Positions 25,890 through 35,681 of a stretch of DNA of 60,846 nt are shown piece after piece (within the stretch, counting starts at the first letter, position 1; every line of letters starts with the position of its first letter). Position numbers and translations under genes: made by a program. The DNA is from Desulfobacteraceae bacterium (GTDB lineage Bacteria > Desulfobacterota > DSM-4660 > Desulfatiglandales > Desulfatiglandaceae), in NCBI GenBank assembly GCA_016844935.1, contig JAERTK010000190.1:1-60846 (forward strand). Direction: 5' to 3'. The notes below the pieces were generated by a model. The model saw only the letters and a program-made list of their open reading frames with translations, was not told the DNA's origin and ran no database searches.

Positions 25890-26591
25890 ATGCCGTTACA
25901 ACCCATTACCAAGACCCGACTTTCCGAAGCCGCCATCGAGCAGATCAAGGAGCTCATTGTCAGCGAAGACCTGGAACCCGGGGCCAAACTGCCCTCGGAA
26001 CGGGATTTGGTGGAAGCATTGGGGGTGGGCCGTTCCTCCATTCGGGAGGCATTGCGGATCCTTGAGATCATGGGTCTGGTGGAGGTACTGCCCGGAAAGG
26101 GTGCATTCGTAAAGGCACTTACGGGCGATCTGTTCATTCCCCTCTCTGAGATATTAACCTCACAGAAGGAATCCCTTCAGCATCATTTCGAGGCCAGGAT
26201 GGTGCTGGAACCGGCGGCCGCAGCGCTTGCCGCCAAACGCGCCTCGGCCGGGGAGGTGGGTCGCCTGGGCAAGAACCTGGAGAATTTCAAGGAAAATCTG
26301 GCCCGGCAAAACCTGGTGGGGTTGATACGGGTCGACATAGAGTTCCATCGCCTGGTGGCCAACGCCACCGACAACCAGACCATTGCGGTCCTCATGAACA
26401 CCATCACCCGTCACGACTTCCATGGCTGGAAGGCGGCGCTACGCACCAACAATCGACCCCGGAAAACCGTCACCGAACACGGCCGCATTCTGGAGGCCAT
26501 CGCCTCGGGTGACGAAAAAAAAGCCCGCAGCACCATGCGAAGCCACCTTCTGGCGGCCCAGCGCAACCTGGGGCTACTGAAGGCTTCATAA
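25890..26591 (+). CDS. FadR-subfamily GntR transcriptional regulator
   Basis: A 233-residue regulator. AAGGAG lies 9 bp before the ATG. The winged-helix domain is at about 8-75 (LSEAAIEQIKELIVSEDLEPG, LPSERDLVEALGVGRSSIREALR, KGAFVKA). The FCD ligand-binding domain follows at about 95-225. It has the Asp/His metal or ligand positions DIEFHRLVANATDN (about 150), RHDFHGW and EHGRILEAIASGD (about 205). FCD regulators sense small carboxylates and usually repress transport and catabolic genes beside them (known of family). The divergent position and the matching sites at 25658 and 25852 make it the likely regulator of the dctP-to-17738 operon. Confidence 0.9.
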   Translation: MPLQPITKTRLSEAAIEQIKELIVSEDLEPGAKLPSERDLVEALGVGRSSIREALRILEIMGLVEVLPGKGAFVKALTGDLFIPLSEILTSQKESLQHHFEARMVLEPAAAALAAKRASAGEVGRLGKNLENFKENLARQNLVGLIRVDIEFHRLVANATDNQTIAVLMNTITRHDFHGWKAALRTNNRPRKTVTEHGRILEAIASGDEKKARSTMRSHLLAAQRNLGLLKAS

Positions 26592-26684
26592 TAGGATCAT
26601 TTCAACGCTGAAGCCACAGATCATAAGGGCCTTTTTATACCATCCTGACGGACCACGTGTGAAAGCCCGGCCACAAATTCTTTT

Positions 26685-27455
26685 TCACCCCAGGGCCTTG
26701 AGCATATCCCCATGGATCAACGGCGTGCAGGCAATCACGCTTTTCCGGTACGGGGTAAAAGCCCGGCCTTCACAAGTACTCAGTTTTCCGCCCGCTTCCA
26801 GCACAATCACGGCGCCCGCTGCCGTATCCCAGGGCTTCAGATTTTCCTCCCAGAAACCGTCCAGGCGGCCTGCCGCCACATAGCACAGATCAATGGCCGC
26901 GGATCCCGCCCTTCGCACCCCCTGGGACCCGACCACCATGGTCCTGAATTGATCAAAGAGCCGGTTGCTTCTCTCCCGAATATCGTAGGGAAAACCGGTA
27001 GCCAGCAGGGACTCCCCCAGGTTGGAAGCATTTGAAACATGAATGGGCCTGCCGTTTAAAAAGGCCCCCTCCCCCATGCGCGCTTCAAAAAATTCGTCCA
27101 TGAAAGGGTTGTAAACAAGACCCAGAACGATTTTTGCATCAACCTCAAGGGCGATGGAAACGGCAAAAAAGGGGAAACCGTGAAAGAAATTGGTTGTGCC
27201 ATCCAGGGGATCGATGACCCATGTCCTGTGGGATGACAGGTCGTGGGCGCCCGCTTCTTCGGACAGGATATTGTCCTTCGGAAAATGATCGCGAAACATC
27301 CTTATGATAATTTCCTCAGCGGCAATATCCGCCTCGGTCACCAGATCGATTTCCCCTTTTTTTACGATGCGCTGGACCTTTCCGAATTTTTCTTTGAGCA
27401 CTTCACCGGCAGATCTTGCAACCATTGAGGCTATTTCACGTTCATTTTCATACAT
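26685..27455 (-). CDS. Inositol monophosphatase family protein (SuhB-like)
   Basis: A 256-residue Mg-dependent phosphatase. ATG 27455 was preferred because AAGGA lies 8 bp upstream; ATG 27473 would add six residues. Motifs: DLVTEADIAAEEII, the metal-site EE in LSEEAG, the signature WVIDPLDGTTNFFHGFP (about 80-96), GSAAIDLCYVAAGRLDGFWE, and WDTAAGAVIVLEAGG near residue 212. It hydrolyses myo-inositol-1-phosphate or related sugar phosphates; SuhB homologues can also act in ribosome biogenesis. It is full length. It ends facing the regulator gene; the 93 bp between them hold an imperfect hairpin (GGCTTCA at 26582, TGAAGCC at 26609). Confidence 0.9.
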   Translation of the reverse strand: MYENEREIASMVARSAGEVLKEKFGKVQRIVKKGEIDLVTEADIAAEEIIIRMFRDHFPKDNILSEEAGAHDLSSHRTWVIDPLDGTTNFFHGFPFFAVSIALEVDAKIVLGLVYNPFMDEFFEARMGEGAFLNGRPIHVSNASNLGESLLATGFPYDIRERSNRLFDQFRTMVVGSQGVRRAGSAAIDLCYVAAGRLDGFWEENLKPWDTAAGAVIVLEAGGKLSTCEGRAFTPYRKSVIACTPLIHGDMLKALG

Positions 27456-27493
27456 ATGACCGATCCTTACCATGATTTCCGGACAATGAGGGC

Positions 27494-30082
27494 CTAATCG
27501 GCTTTGCGCTCCTCCAGGACCTCCCGAAGTGCCGAAGCCAGTTCCCGGGTTTCTATGGGCTTTGTCAAATATTTGCGGGCACCGAGGGCCAGGGCTTGTT
27601 TTTCGGATATCTTTTCACTGTAGCCGGTACACATGATCGTCGGCACATGCGGCCGAATTGCCAGGATCTCCGTGATCAATCTATCTCCGGTCATATGGGG
27701 CATGGTCATGTCGGTGATGATCACATGAAACCGGTCCGGATCGGCTTTAAACCATTCCAGGGCTTCCAATGGTTTTGTGGTGCTTTTCACCTGATAACCT
27801 AACCGCGTAAGGCGCTGGTGGTTCAAATTCACCATGGGCTCTTCATCATCCACAAAGAGAATTCTTTCGGAACCCCCTTGGATTTCCCCATCCGGTTTTC
27901 TTTCTTCCGCCACCATTTCTTTCAATGCGGGGAAATAGATCTCAAAGACGGTTCCCTTGCCTGGCGCACTCTCTACCCGGATGCCGCCGCTATGACTTTT
28001 CACGATGCCGTGAACCACAGAGAGCCCCATTCCCGTTCCTTTGCCCACTTCCTTGGTGGTATAATAGGGGTCAAAGATCCGGGCTAGAATTTCGGGCGCA
28101 ATGCCTTTACCCGTGTCCCTCACTTTCAGCCTGATGTAGGGACCGGGGGACAGGATAATATCAAAACAGGGTGTTTCTTCCGGAAGAATCATCTTTTCAA
28201 GGGTCACTTCCAAAAGCCCCCCATCCTGGGACATGGCGTGGGACGCGTTCGTGACCAGATTCATCATAACCTGATTGATCTGAGTGGTATCCCCCAGAAT
28301 GTTACAGGCATCACCCGAAATGTGCTGTTTAAACTCGATACTGGTGGGGACGGCGGATCTGAGCATTTTCATGGATTCTTTGATGATGGGCGTCATATTT
28401 AATAGTTTGGCCTCTTCGTCGCTCTTGCGGCTGAAGGCCAGCAACTGCCGGACCATATCCTTTGCTCTGAGGGAAGCCTGATGGATAGCCTTTAAGGACT
28501 TACCGGCGGCGTTTCCAACGGGAATATCATCGCCTGCCAGTTCCGCATGCCCCAGGATAACGGCCAGAATATTGTTGAAATCATGGGCGATCCCACCTGC
28601 CAGGGTCCCGACGGCCTCCATTTTCTGGGACTGCTGGAGCTTGTCCTGGAGTTGTTTTCTTTCTTCCGCGGCCTCCTTTTGTTCAGTGATATCCTCAACC
28701 ATACAAAGATGACGCGGATGGGCCTCATCCTCCACGCTTACAGGGGCAATGGTCATATTGACCCAGACAGACGAACCGTCCGGGCGTATATATCGTTTAT
28801 CCATATTGAACCCCGGTATCCTCCCGGCATTCAACAAAGCCATATTGTCCAGGTCTTCCTGCACATCATCCGGATGGGTAATACTCATCCAGTCCGTATG
28901 GATCATTTCGTTAACGGTCCTGCCGAAAATCTCCCCAAACTTTGGATTGAGTTCATGGATGTCTCCGGTCAGTGAGCCGATTAACGCTATACCAAAAGGC
29001 GACTGTTCAAACATTTCCTTGAACCGGCTTTCACTTTTTACCAAAGCTCTTTCAGTGGTTGCCCAGCGTTTCCCGATCCACAGGGCAAACAGCACACCGG
29101 TGACACTGACCACCAATATGATGATGGACACCAGGAGGGTAATCTGCCATATGATCGGGCGTATCTCGGAGAGAATCGCCTTTCTGCTCCGGGCCAGTCC
29201 CAGGCCCCATCCCGACTTCAACTTCACAAAGCTGGAGAGGTACTCTTTGCCATCCACGGGATCCACGCAATTTTCAATCATTACTTTTGATTCATCGCCC
29301 CGGTCTTCGTGGAGAAACCTTGAAACGAGAGCATGTTCCAAATAGCGCTCGCGCTGTTCTTTCTTGACCAATCCGGTATCCGTATGGGCGATCAGATGCC
29401 CTCGTCTATCGACGATAAATCCGAAATCAAAGTCACCGATCCGAGATTTACTCACGAGCCGGGATAGGTCGGTGAGGTAAACGCCTCCGACGATACAGGC
29501 GGTGATAGCTCCGGATTTATCCAAAACAGGGACAGCCACCGTCACAACCGGATTCCCCGCGGCACTATGGAAACTATCCGAGATAACCGGTCTTTTCGTT
29601 CGAAAGGCCTCCTTAAAATAGGCTCTGTCTGAAAAGTTAGTTCTTTTCAATTTGAGTTGCGTCTTAAATGGGCTGACGAGGTAAATATCGCCATTTGGCC
29701 TTAGAATAACAAGTGAAGAGAATCTCTTGTCCAGCGCCATGAGTTCCCTGAGAATTCCGCGCTTCTCAACATCCACGTTTTCAGGGATACCGTTCACAGA
29801 CCGATCAACTTGATCGATATAAGGAAGACTAGAAAACGCGGACATTTTTGATAAGAGCTCAAGGTTTCTTTTTACTTCATTTATTTCGAAATCGCACTGC
29901 GGGGCAAATTCAAGGGTTACGAACGCCTGCCTTTTCTTCCACTCATCCATGGTTGTTTTCTTAAGGGCATAGTTTAAAGCGCTCCCCACAAGCAAAATGG
30001 CAAATACGCTGGACAGGATAAACACCAGAATGATCCGTTTATGAATTGTGGGGAATGTGGTTTTGTCTTTTTTGATGTTCAT
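27494..30082 (-). CDS. Hybrid histidine kinase: extracellular Cache sensor, PAS, HisKA, HATPase, receiver
   Basis: An 862-residue membrane sensor kinase. TM1 is about 15-38. An extracellular double-Cache-like domain spans about 40-305 (SLVILRPNGDIYLVSPF, NPVVTVAVPVLDKSGAITACIVGGVY) and TM2 is about 310-335. Then come a PAS domain (about 350-475, MFEQSPFGIALIG), HisKA with phosphoacceptor His500 in GGIAHDFNN, HATPase_c (N box NLVTNASHAM; DTGKGIAPEI; GKGTGMGLSVVHG), and a C-terminal receiver with Asp791 in ITDMTMPHMTG. No DNA-binding output is fused. The transmitter-receiver half is closely paralogous to those at 31021, 33704 and 41293. It lies 12 bp upstream of suhB. The signal sensed is probably a small extracellular molecule. 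Confidence 0.9.
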   Translation of the reverse strand: MNIKKDKTTFPTIHKRIILVFILSSVFAILLVGSALNYALKKTTMDEWKKRQAFVTLEFAPQCDFEINEVKRNLELLSKMSAFSSLPYIDQVDRSVNGIPENVDVEKRGILRELMALDKRFSSLVILRPNGDIYLVSPFKTQLKLKRTNFSDRAYFKEAFRTKRPVISDSFHSAAGNPVVTVAVPVLDKSGAITACIVGGVYLTDLSRLVSKSRIGDFDFGFIVDRRGHLIAHTDTGLVKKEQRERYLEHALVSRFLHEDRGDESKVMIENCVDPVDGKEYLSSFVKLKSGWGLGLARSRKAILSEIRPIIWQITLLVSIIILVVSVTGVLFALWIGKRWATTERALVKSESRFKEMFEQSPFGIALIGSLTGDIHELNPKFGEIFGRTVNEMIHTDWMSITHPDDVQEDLDNMALLNAGRIPGFNMDKRYIRPDGSSVWVNMTIAPVSVEDEAHPRHLCMVEDITEQKEAAEERKQLQDKLQQSQKMEAVGTLAGGIAHDFNNILAVILGHAELAGDDIPVGNAAGKSLKAIHQASLRAKDMVRQLLAFSRKSDEEAKLLNMTPIIKESMKMLRSAVPTSIEFKQHISGDACNILGDTTQINQVMMNLVTNASHAMSQDGGLLEVTLEKMILPEETPCFDIILSPGPYIRLKVRDTGKGIAPEILARIFDPYYTTKEVGKGTGMGLSVVHGIVKSHSGGIRVESAPGKGTVFEIYFPALKEMVAEERKPDGEIQGGSERILFVDDEEPMVNLNHQRLTRLGYQVKSTTKPLEALEWFKADPDRFHVIITDMTMPHMTGDRLITEILAIRPHVPTIMCTGYSEKISEKQALALGARKYLTKPIETRELASALREVLEERKAD

Positions 30083-30150
30083 GGGGTAATCCTCACCTTC
30101 CTAATTATCTACGGTGAAAATCATCAATTTGAGAAAGTTGAATGCAGGTT

Positions 30151-30567
30151 TCAGGTATCATTATAAATATCAAGATTCGGTTCATGTAAATGCTTGGTTG
30201 CCAGAGTAGTTATCCTATCGGCGATGGCAATGCACCGCTCGCAGATTTCCATATCAGGTTCAAAATCGGGCAAAATACCGCCAAGAGGGTATTTCGACGG
30301 AAGATAGATTGAATCAAGAAGATCACATTCATCTTCGGTCATATCCAATGCAATTCCAACTGAATCGAGTGTGTTCTTCAGTTCGTTAATGCTATGGGTC
30401 TTTTTCACTTTCAAGGAGGACTCAACCAGAAACGCCTTTAGCACTTTTTCAACCGTTTGCTGAACATTTTGCAGGCATGGATTGTATAGACTCCTCTCCA
30501 GCAACAATTTGGCGGACTGTAAATTTTCTCCCGCGTATTTCAACCAGGTCCTTGTTTCATCTTTCAT
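30151..30567 (-). CDS. HEPN-domain protein (toxin of HEPN/MNT pair)
   Basis: A 138-residue all-helical protein. ATG 30567 has GGGGTG upstream; an in-frame GTG at 30579 is the alternative. The N-terminal pattern WLKYAGENLQSAKLLLERSLYNPCLQNVQQTVEKVLKAFLV and KKTHSINEL is typical of HEPN proteins. A strict Rx4-6H ribonuclease motif is not clear: near the C-terminus the spacing in RITTLATKH is one residue too long, so activity is uncertain. It overlaps the nucleotidyltransferase gene by 11 bp. In characterised pairs the nucleotidyltransferase modifies and neutralises the HEPN ribonuclease. Confidence 0.78.
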   Translation of the reverse strand: MKDETRTWLKYAGENLQSAKLLLERSLYNPCLQNVQQTVEKVLKAFLVESSLKVKKTHSINELKNTLDSVGIALDMTEDECDLLDSIYLPSKYPLGGILPDFEPDMEICERCIAIADRITTLATKHLHEPNLDIYNDT

Positions 30568-30865
30568 ACAACACTTCACCCCGATCTATTTCCGAAAAAA
30601 AAGAATGGTCTTTCGCATTTGAATTGATAGGGAAAATATCAAGCGGTATTTTCCTCGCAACAGATCTTGTTTTTTTTCTATATTTCATTGCAAGGGGCAG
30701 GTAGGACTCATCGCTGTCCTGAAAAACCGCAATGTCCAAATCCAGAGGATCACTTGAGTCGATAAAAGAGCCGAAAACGACAATTTTTTTGATATCCCCA
30801 TCCGATTTGAGACAAGAGACTAACTCCCTTTTCAACGCATCTTTTTGTTGTTCGGTGAATATCAT
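30557..30865 (-). CDS. MNT-type minimal nucleotidyltransferase (antitoxin)
   Basis: This 102-residue protein carries the polymerase-beta-type motif GSFIDSSDPLDLDIAVF (about 31-47), with Gly-Ser and two Asp metal ligands, and a third acidic residue in LDIFPI (about 76). Strong ribosome-binding site AAAGGAG. It pairs with the overlapping HEPN gene. Known members add AMP to a Tyr of the HEPN toxin. The pair sits between two hybrid kinases, so it may be a passenger in the signalling island. Confidence 0.82.
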   Translation of the reverse strand: MIFTEQQKDALKRELVSCLKSDGDIKKIVVFGSFIDSSDPLDLDIAVFQDSDESYLPLAMKYRKKTRSVARKIPLDIFPINSNAKDHSFFSEIDRGEVLYER

Positions 30866-31020
30866 GACCGATCTCCTTTGCTTTCTCAGGATATTTCCAG
30901 CACGCTTCCTGGTTCTCAGGCGGTAAGTGGCACCTGGCCATTATAACAAATGGCATATTCAGGGTAAACGTTCGAAGAACGAGCGTCAAGGAATTGGATG
31001 GGTTCAGGAATAATAGATTG

Positions 31021-33714
31021 TCACCGCCCGTCCAGAACCTCCCGCACCGTTTTCGCCAGGTCGGCTTTCACAATGGGTTTGTACGCAAATCCTTTGATGC
31101 CCATGGCCGAAGCCGCTTTATCCGTTATCTTTCTACTGTAACCGGTGCAAAGAATCACCGGGATACCGGGCCGTATTTTCATCAGTTCCACGGATAGCGT
31201 ATCGCCGGTCATGTTGGGCATGGTCATATCGGTGATGACCAAATCGAAATCGTTCGGCTTCGACCGAAACAGTTCCAATGCCTCCACGCTACTGGTCCTC
31301 GTGGTAACCGAGTAACCGAGACGTTTAAGGATCTGGCCGCCAGCATCCGCAATGGGGGCTTCATCGTCCACGAATAATATCCGTTCCGTTCCGGAGGACA
31401 ATGGTTCGGATGCAATCTCATGGTGGAGTTCCTGCTTTCCGGTCACAGGCAAATAAATTGAAAAAACAGTTCCTTTCCCCAAAACACTTTCCACGGAAAC
31501 AGTGCCATCATAGGTTTCAACAATGCCATGGACCATAGCAAGTCCCAAGCCGGATCCTTCGCCGGGTCCTTTTGTTGTAAAATACGGTTCGAAGATGGTT
31601 TCCATAACGTCGGGAGCTATCCCGGTTCCGGTATCAGACACCGTCAATTTTAAATAATTTCCCGGTTTCAACGCCCGCCCTTTCACATGAAACCCGTCAT
31701 CAATCAGCACATCTTTCAGCCCCACCTGGAGCATGCCGCCTTCATCCTCCATGGCGTGTGCAGCATTGGTACAAAGGTTCATCAAAACCTGATGAACCTG
31801 GGTTGCATTTCCCATTATGAGGGATTCACTCTCGATTTTCTGATTTATTTCAATGGTAGTAGGAATTGAAGACCGCAGGAATTTGAGTACTTCTTTTGTT
31901 ATGGTATCGACCCTCATGGGCCTTATCTCTTCTCCCGATTGTCTGGCAAAGGCAAGGATCTGTTTCACCAGGTCTTTCGCCCGTTTTCCGGCCATATAGA
32001 CCTTCTGCAGCTGATTTTCTATCCGGGTGTTATTTTCCACATCGTCCAGCGACAGTTCAGTGTAACCGATGATGACGGACAGGATGTTGTTGAAATCGTG
32101 GGCGATCCCGCCGGCCAGGTTGCCGATGGACTCCATTTTGTGGGATTGGCGCAATTGGGTTTCCAGAATTTCCTTCTCCTTTTCATGTTCAATCCGCCGG
32201 CTGATATCTCGAACCGCGCTGATATTAATCTTCCTGCCATCCAGATCAAAATAGTTGGCCGTGATTTCAACGGGGAAAACAGTGGTATCTTTTTTCCGGT
32301 GATATCGGATGGGAATGACGGTGGGCCGTAATTGTTTCAAAGCAGCTTCTGTTTCAGAAGGTTCAGCGGACAACTCCGGTACTTTCATTTTGATCAGCTT
32401 ATCATAGGTATATCCGTATAACTTGACTGCCGCTTCGTTCACATCCAGTATATTCATGGATTCCACATCCACCAAAAACACTGCGTCCGATGCGGACTGG
32501 AACAGTTTTCGATATCTTTCCTCGCTCTCTTTCGACCTCTTTTCGGCCCGCCTGCGCTTGGAAATATTCGCCATAAGAAATAAAATGAGAACGCACAGGA
32601 GAACAAAGGTTCCTGAAACGAGCCAGATCCCGGCCTTGTACGTTTCATAAAAGGAAAACGGTTCGTTCACGATCATGCTGTCCTTCGGAAGATCCTCATT
32701 GCTGAGGCCGAAACGATCCATCTGATCGGAATCAAAGATATACACATTGGGGCTTTCACGGATGATGGGAATGTTGCCGGCGGATTCACCTTGCAGGATC
32801 CGGATAGCCATTCCCGCTGCAATCTCCCCCTGGGCGTACCCGCTGACCATTTTACCGCCCATGTGCCCGGGGTATGCCATCCTCACCTCCCACAAAGTAT
32901 AGACGGGGCCTTTTGAATTTTCGTTCACCAGTTTATTGGCTTCCCTCTGGGACAGAAACACGCCGTCACGGTCTTTGGCAAAGGCCAGCTGCAAAACCAC
33001 GGTATCCGGCGGCAGGGCGCGCAATGCCGCTCCCAATTGGGAAATGGTCATATCTGTCAAATAGGTAAAAGCCACCCGGTTTTCAAAATCCGGCGCGATC
33101 TTTTTCAATCGTTCCCCATTGGCCTGACCCGTTTTGGTCTGATCGAAGACGGCTGCAACATGACGGGTTTTTGGGTGAAGGCGCAAGGCAATTTTTAAAG
33201 TGCCGAGGACATCCGGGTTTTCCACCACGCCGGTGATATCCCCGTGGCCGGCAAGGCGCGAGTCCCTGAAATTGTTGATGCCACAAAACACGATGGGAAC
33301 ATTGGGAAACAGGCGGCCTCTATTTTTCAAAAGAAAATTCAGGGCATTATCATCGGAACAGATGATAACATTCAGGGTTATTTCTCCGTATTTCTCTTTA
33401 TAAAACTGAAACAGCTTCTCAAGATACGGTTTGTCCATATGCCGTTTGGTATCCATATATTCGAAAAAGAGCGCCATATGCTTCTCTTTTTCAAGGACAG
33501 ACAAAATGCCTTTGGTCACGCTGTCCGACCACGGATATCCCATATGGTACGATTGCAGGATGAGGACCCTTCTTTCCTCTTCAGCCCCTGCCGGAGCTGC
33601 GCCGGCACAACAGAGACAGATGGCCAATGGTATGGCCAGGAGAAAACGCGTCGCAAATAATACAAGTTTACCGGAACCGCTTGCAGGGCCGCTGATCCTA
33701 TGCTTAGAACCCAT
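31021..33714 (-). CDS. Hybrid histidine kinase with ABC-type binding-protein sensor
   Basis: An 897-residue sensor kinase. ATG 33714 has AAGGGG 6 bp upstream, inside the end of the previous gene. A signal or TM segment lies near residues 18-40. A periplasmic ABC_sub_bind-like domain (about 45-340) contains RVLILQSYHMGYPWSD, VPIVFCGINNF and GKMVSGYAQGEIA. TM2 is near 365-385. Then come PAS (about 400-520, YRKLFQSASDAVFLVD), HisKA with His539, HATPase_c (DTGTGIAPDV, GEGSGLGLAMVHG) and a receiver with Asp829. A binding-protein-like sensor suggests recognition of a small solute. The gene overlaps the kinase at 33704 by 11 bp and is co-transcribed with it. Confidence 0.9.
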   Translation of the reverse strand: MGSKHRISGPASGSGKLVLFATRFLLAIPLAICLCCAGAAPAGAEEERRVLILQSYHMGYPWSDSVTKGILSVLEKEKHMALFFEYMDTKRHMDKPYLEKLFQFYKEKYGEITLNVIICSDDNALNFLLKNRGRLFPNVPIVFCGINNFRDSRLAGHGDITGVVENPDVLGTLKIALRLHPKTRHVAAVFDQTKTGQANGERLKKIAPDFENRVAFTYLTDMTISQLGAALRALPPDTVVLQLAFAKDRDGVFLSQREANKLVNENSKGPVYTLWEVRMAYPGHMGGKMVSGYAQGEIAAGMAIRILQGESAGNIPIIRESPNVYIFDSDQMDRFGLSNEDLPKDSMIVNEPFSFYETYKAGIWLVSGTFVLLCVLILFLMANISKRRRAEKRSKESEERYRKLFQSASDAVFLVDVESMNILDVNEAAVKLYGYTYDKLIKMKVPELSAEPSETEAALKQLRPTVIPIRYHRKKDTTVFPVEITANYFDLDGRKINISAVRDISRRIEHEKEKEILETQLRQSHKMESIGNLAGGIAHDFNNILSVIIGYTELSLDDVENNTRIENQLQKVYMAGKRAKDLVKQILAFARQSGEEIRPMRVDTITKEVLKFLRSSIPTTIEINQKIESESLIMGNATQVHQVLMNLCTNAAHAMEDEGGMLQVGLKDVLIDDGFHVKGRALKPGNYLKLTVSDTGTGIAPDVMETIFEPYFTTKGPGEGSGLGLAMVHGIVETYDGTVSVESVLGKGTVFSIYLPVTGKQELHHEIASEPLSSGTERILFVDDEAPIADAGGQILKRLGYSVTTRTSSVEALELFRSKPNDFDLVITDMTMPNMTGDTLSVELMKIRPGIPVILCTGYSRKITDKAASAMGIKGFAYKPIVKADLAKTVREVLDGR

Positions 33715-35389
33715 TTTTTTCCCCTTCAGGAGCATCCAGGACCTCCCGGACCGCTCTCGTCAGAGGGCCCATTTGAATCGGTTTTTTAAGGTATTTTCGA
33801 ATACCGATTTCCCGGGCCCTGTGGCTGGACATCTTTTGACTATACCCGGTGCAAAGAATGATTGGCATATGGGGTCTGATTTTGAGCATCTCGACGGCCA
33901 GTTTGTCCCCGGTCATTTTGGGCATGGTCATGTCGGTAATGACGAGATCGAATTGCCCTGGATTTGTGCGGAACCTCTCCAGGGCTCTAGAAGCATCGGT
34001 TTCGGAAATGACCTTATACCCGAATCTCTCCAACCGTTGTTGGTTTAACTCGACCATTGCCTCTTCGTCATCCACAAAGAGAATGGTTTCACTCCCCTCC
34101 GGGAAATGCTCCACCGCCTTCTCTTCCTGATCCGGCACCTCGTCTTGTGTCGGGAAGAAAATTTCAAATGCCGTACCTTTCCCGAGGGTGCTCTCAACCC
34201 GAATGTGGCCATTGTGGCCTTTCACGATACCGTGAACCACGGAAAGGCCCAGGCCCGATCCCTTCCCCACATCCTTGGTGGTAAAATAAGGGTCGAAAAT
34301 GCGGTCCAATACATCGGTTCCAATCCCCTGACCCGTATCTTTTACAACCAGTTTCACGTAACGAGCGAGATCGAGATCGGGGTGCGGTAACGCTTCAGCA
34401 CCCTCGATCTCCACATCTTCAAGGTTGACCTGGAGAACCCCGCCCTCATCTTCCATGGCGTGCGCCGCATTGGTACAAAGATTTATCATCACCTGGCTGA
34501 TCTGGGAGGGGTCTGCCAGAACCCAACTCAAATCACCGGATACATCTTCCCTGAACTCTACACTGGTGGGAATGGTGGCCCTGAGCATCTTCATGGATTC
34601 TTTGATGACGGGAGAGATATCCATGACCTTTCGCTGGCCCAGGGTCTTCCGGCTGAAGGAGAGCAGTTGCCGGATCACATCCTTAGCCCTCAGGGAGGCC
34701 AGATGAATTTTCTCCAGGAACCCATGGGCCGGATTCCAGTCGGGGACGTCGTCCAGGGCCAATTCCGTATTCCCGATGATGATGCCAAGCATATTGTTGA
34801 AATCATGAGCGATGCCTCCTGAGAGCGTGCCCATGGCCTCCATCTTCTGGGCCTGCCGGAGTTGGGCTTCAACCAGCAATTTTTCCTTCTCGGCCCGGTG
34901 GTGCTCTTCAATTTCTTTCTTCAGCAACCGGTTCGTTTGGGTCAGTTCAGCGGTTCGCGCCGAAACCATCTCCTCCAGCCACTCTTTTCGATCGCGAAGC
35001 CGATCTTCCGCCGCTTTGATTCGCAAGGCCGTATTGACTTGGGCAACCAGGACCGATTCGTCAAGGGGTTTGGTTAGATACGCATCGGCCCCGGCCGAAA
35101 GCCCCTTCACCAGATCTTTGGGCTCATTGTTGATGGCCGTGAGCATGATGATGGGGATATGCTTTGTTCTTTCGTCATTTTTCAGTCGCTTGCAAACTTC
35201 ATAGCCGTCCATTTGCGGCATCCGGATATCCAGCAGGATCGTATCGGGCAACTCCGTCCTGGCCATCTCAATCCCTTCAAGGCCCGATTTCGCGGTAATC
35301 ACCCGGCATCCGGGAATCAAAGACTTCAAAACGGCGGTAACGGTGACGAGATTGTCTTGCTTGTCGTCGATCGCTAGAATTTTCGGCAC
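33704..35389 (-). CDS. Soluble receiver-histidine kinase-receiver protein
   Basis: A 561-residue cytoplasmic kinase with no membrane segment. It starts with GTG after AAGGAGG. N-terminal receiver (about 1-120) with Asp54 in LLDIRMPQMDG; a coiled coil at about 125-175 (RKEWLEEMVSARTAELTQTN); HisKA with His195 in GGIAHDFNN; HATPase_c (NLCTNAAHAM, DTGQGIGTDV, GKGSGLGLSVVHG); C-terminal receiver with Asp486 in ITDMTMPKMTG. The input is probably phosphoryl transfer from another kinase, so it may integrate signals of the neighbouring membrane kinases. It is followed by the ABC-sensor kinase with an 11-bp overlap. Confidence 0.9.
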   Translation of the reverse strand: MPKILAIDDKQDNLVTVTAVLKSLIPGCRVITAKSGLEGIEMARTELPDTILLDIRMPQMDGYEVCKRLKNDERTKHIPIIMLTAINNEPKDLVKGLSAGADAYLTKPLDESVLVAQVNTALRIKAAEDRLRDRKEWLEEMVSARTAELTQTNRLLKKEIEEHHRAEKEKLLVEAQLRQAQKMEAMGTLSGGIAHDFNNMLGIIIGNTELALDDVPDWNPAHGFLEKIHLASLRAKDVIRQLLSFSRKTLGQRKVMDISPVIKESMKMLRATIPTSVEFREDVSGDLSWVLADPSQISQVMINLCTNAAHAMEDEGGVLQVNLEDVEIEGAEALPHPDLDLARYVKLVVKDTGQGIGTDVLDRIFDPYFTTKDVGKGSGLGLSVVHGIVKGHNGHIRVESTLGKGTAFEIFFPTQDEVPDQEEKAVEHFPEGSETILFVDDEEAMVELNQQRLERFGYKVISETDASRALERFRTNPGQFDLVITDMTMPKMTGDKLAVEMLKIRPHMPIILCTGYSQKMSSHRAREIGIRKYLKKPIQMGPLTRAVREVLDAPEGEKNGF

Positions 35390-35449
35390 GTCAGCCTCCT
35401 TGGGGTTGGATACTGGAAATTTGAAACTGGGGATTGAAATCCGATAGTT

Positions 35450-35498
35450 CCCAGGGCGTTGCCCTGGGCTGGTATGTCACGGCCCTTCAGGCCTGAAA
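35450..35498 (+). repeat. REP-like two-hairpin unit, copy 1
   Basis: Hairpin 1 is CCCAGGGCGTTGCCCTGGG at 35450-35468, linker CTGGTATGTCAC, hairpin 2 GGCC-CTTCA-GGCC at 35481-35493. The unit recurs inverted at 35617 and direct at 36217, around the transposase at 35707. Confidence 0.85.
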
Positions 35499-35616
35499 CG
35501 CATGCTGCTTCGCCATCAATTTGAAATGTTTCGTGCTTTCTAAAATTGAACTTGTTTTTTTCATTCCTCAGGCTAAGTGGGCTAACTTAGGACCAAGCCT
35601 GACCATCAATTTTTTT

Positions 35617-35661
35617 GCCCTGAAAGGGCTATACATACCAGCCCGGGGCAACGCCCCGGGG
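35617..35661 (-). repeat. REP-like two-hairpin unit, copy 2 (inverted)
   Basis: On the minus strand: CCCCGGGGCGTTGCCCCGGG, CTGGTATGTATA linker, then GCCC-TTTCA-GGGC. Compensatory G/C changes keep both hairpins, which points to selection or active copying of the structure. Confidence 0.82.
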
Positions 35662-35681
35662 TTAAAACCAACAATATCCCA

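Noticed and set aside
26582..26636. Rho-independent terminator between the FadR-type regulator and suhB
   Set aside because: The stem (GGCTTCA/TGAAGCC) has a 20-base loop and overlaps the end of the coding region. The T-run comes too far downstream to call it with confidence.
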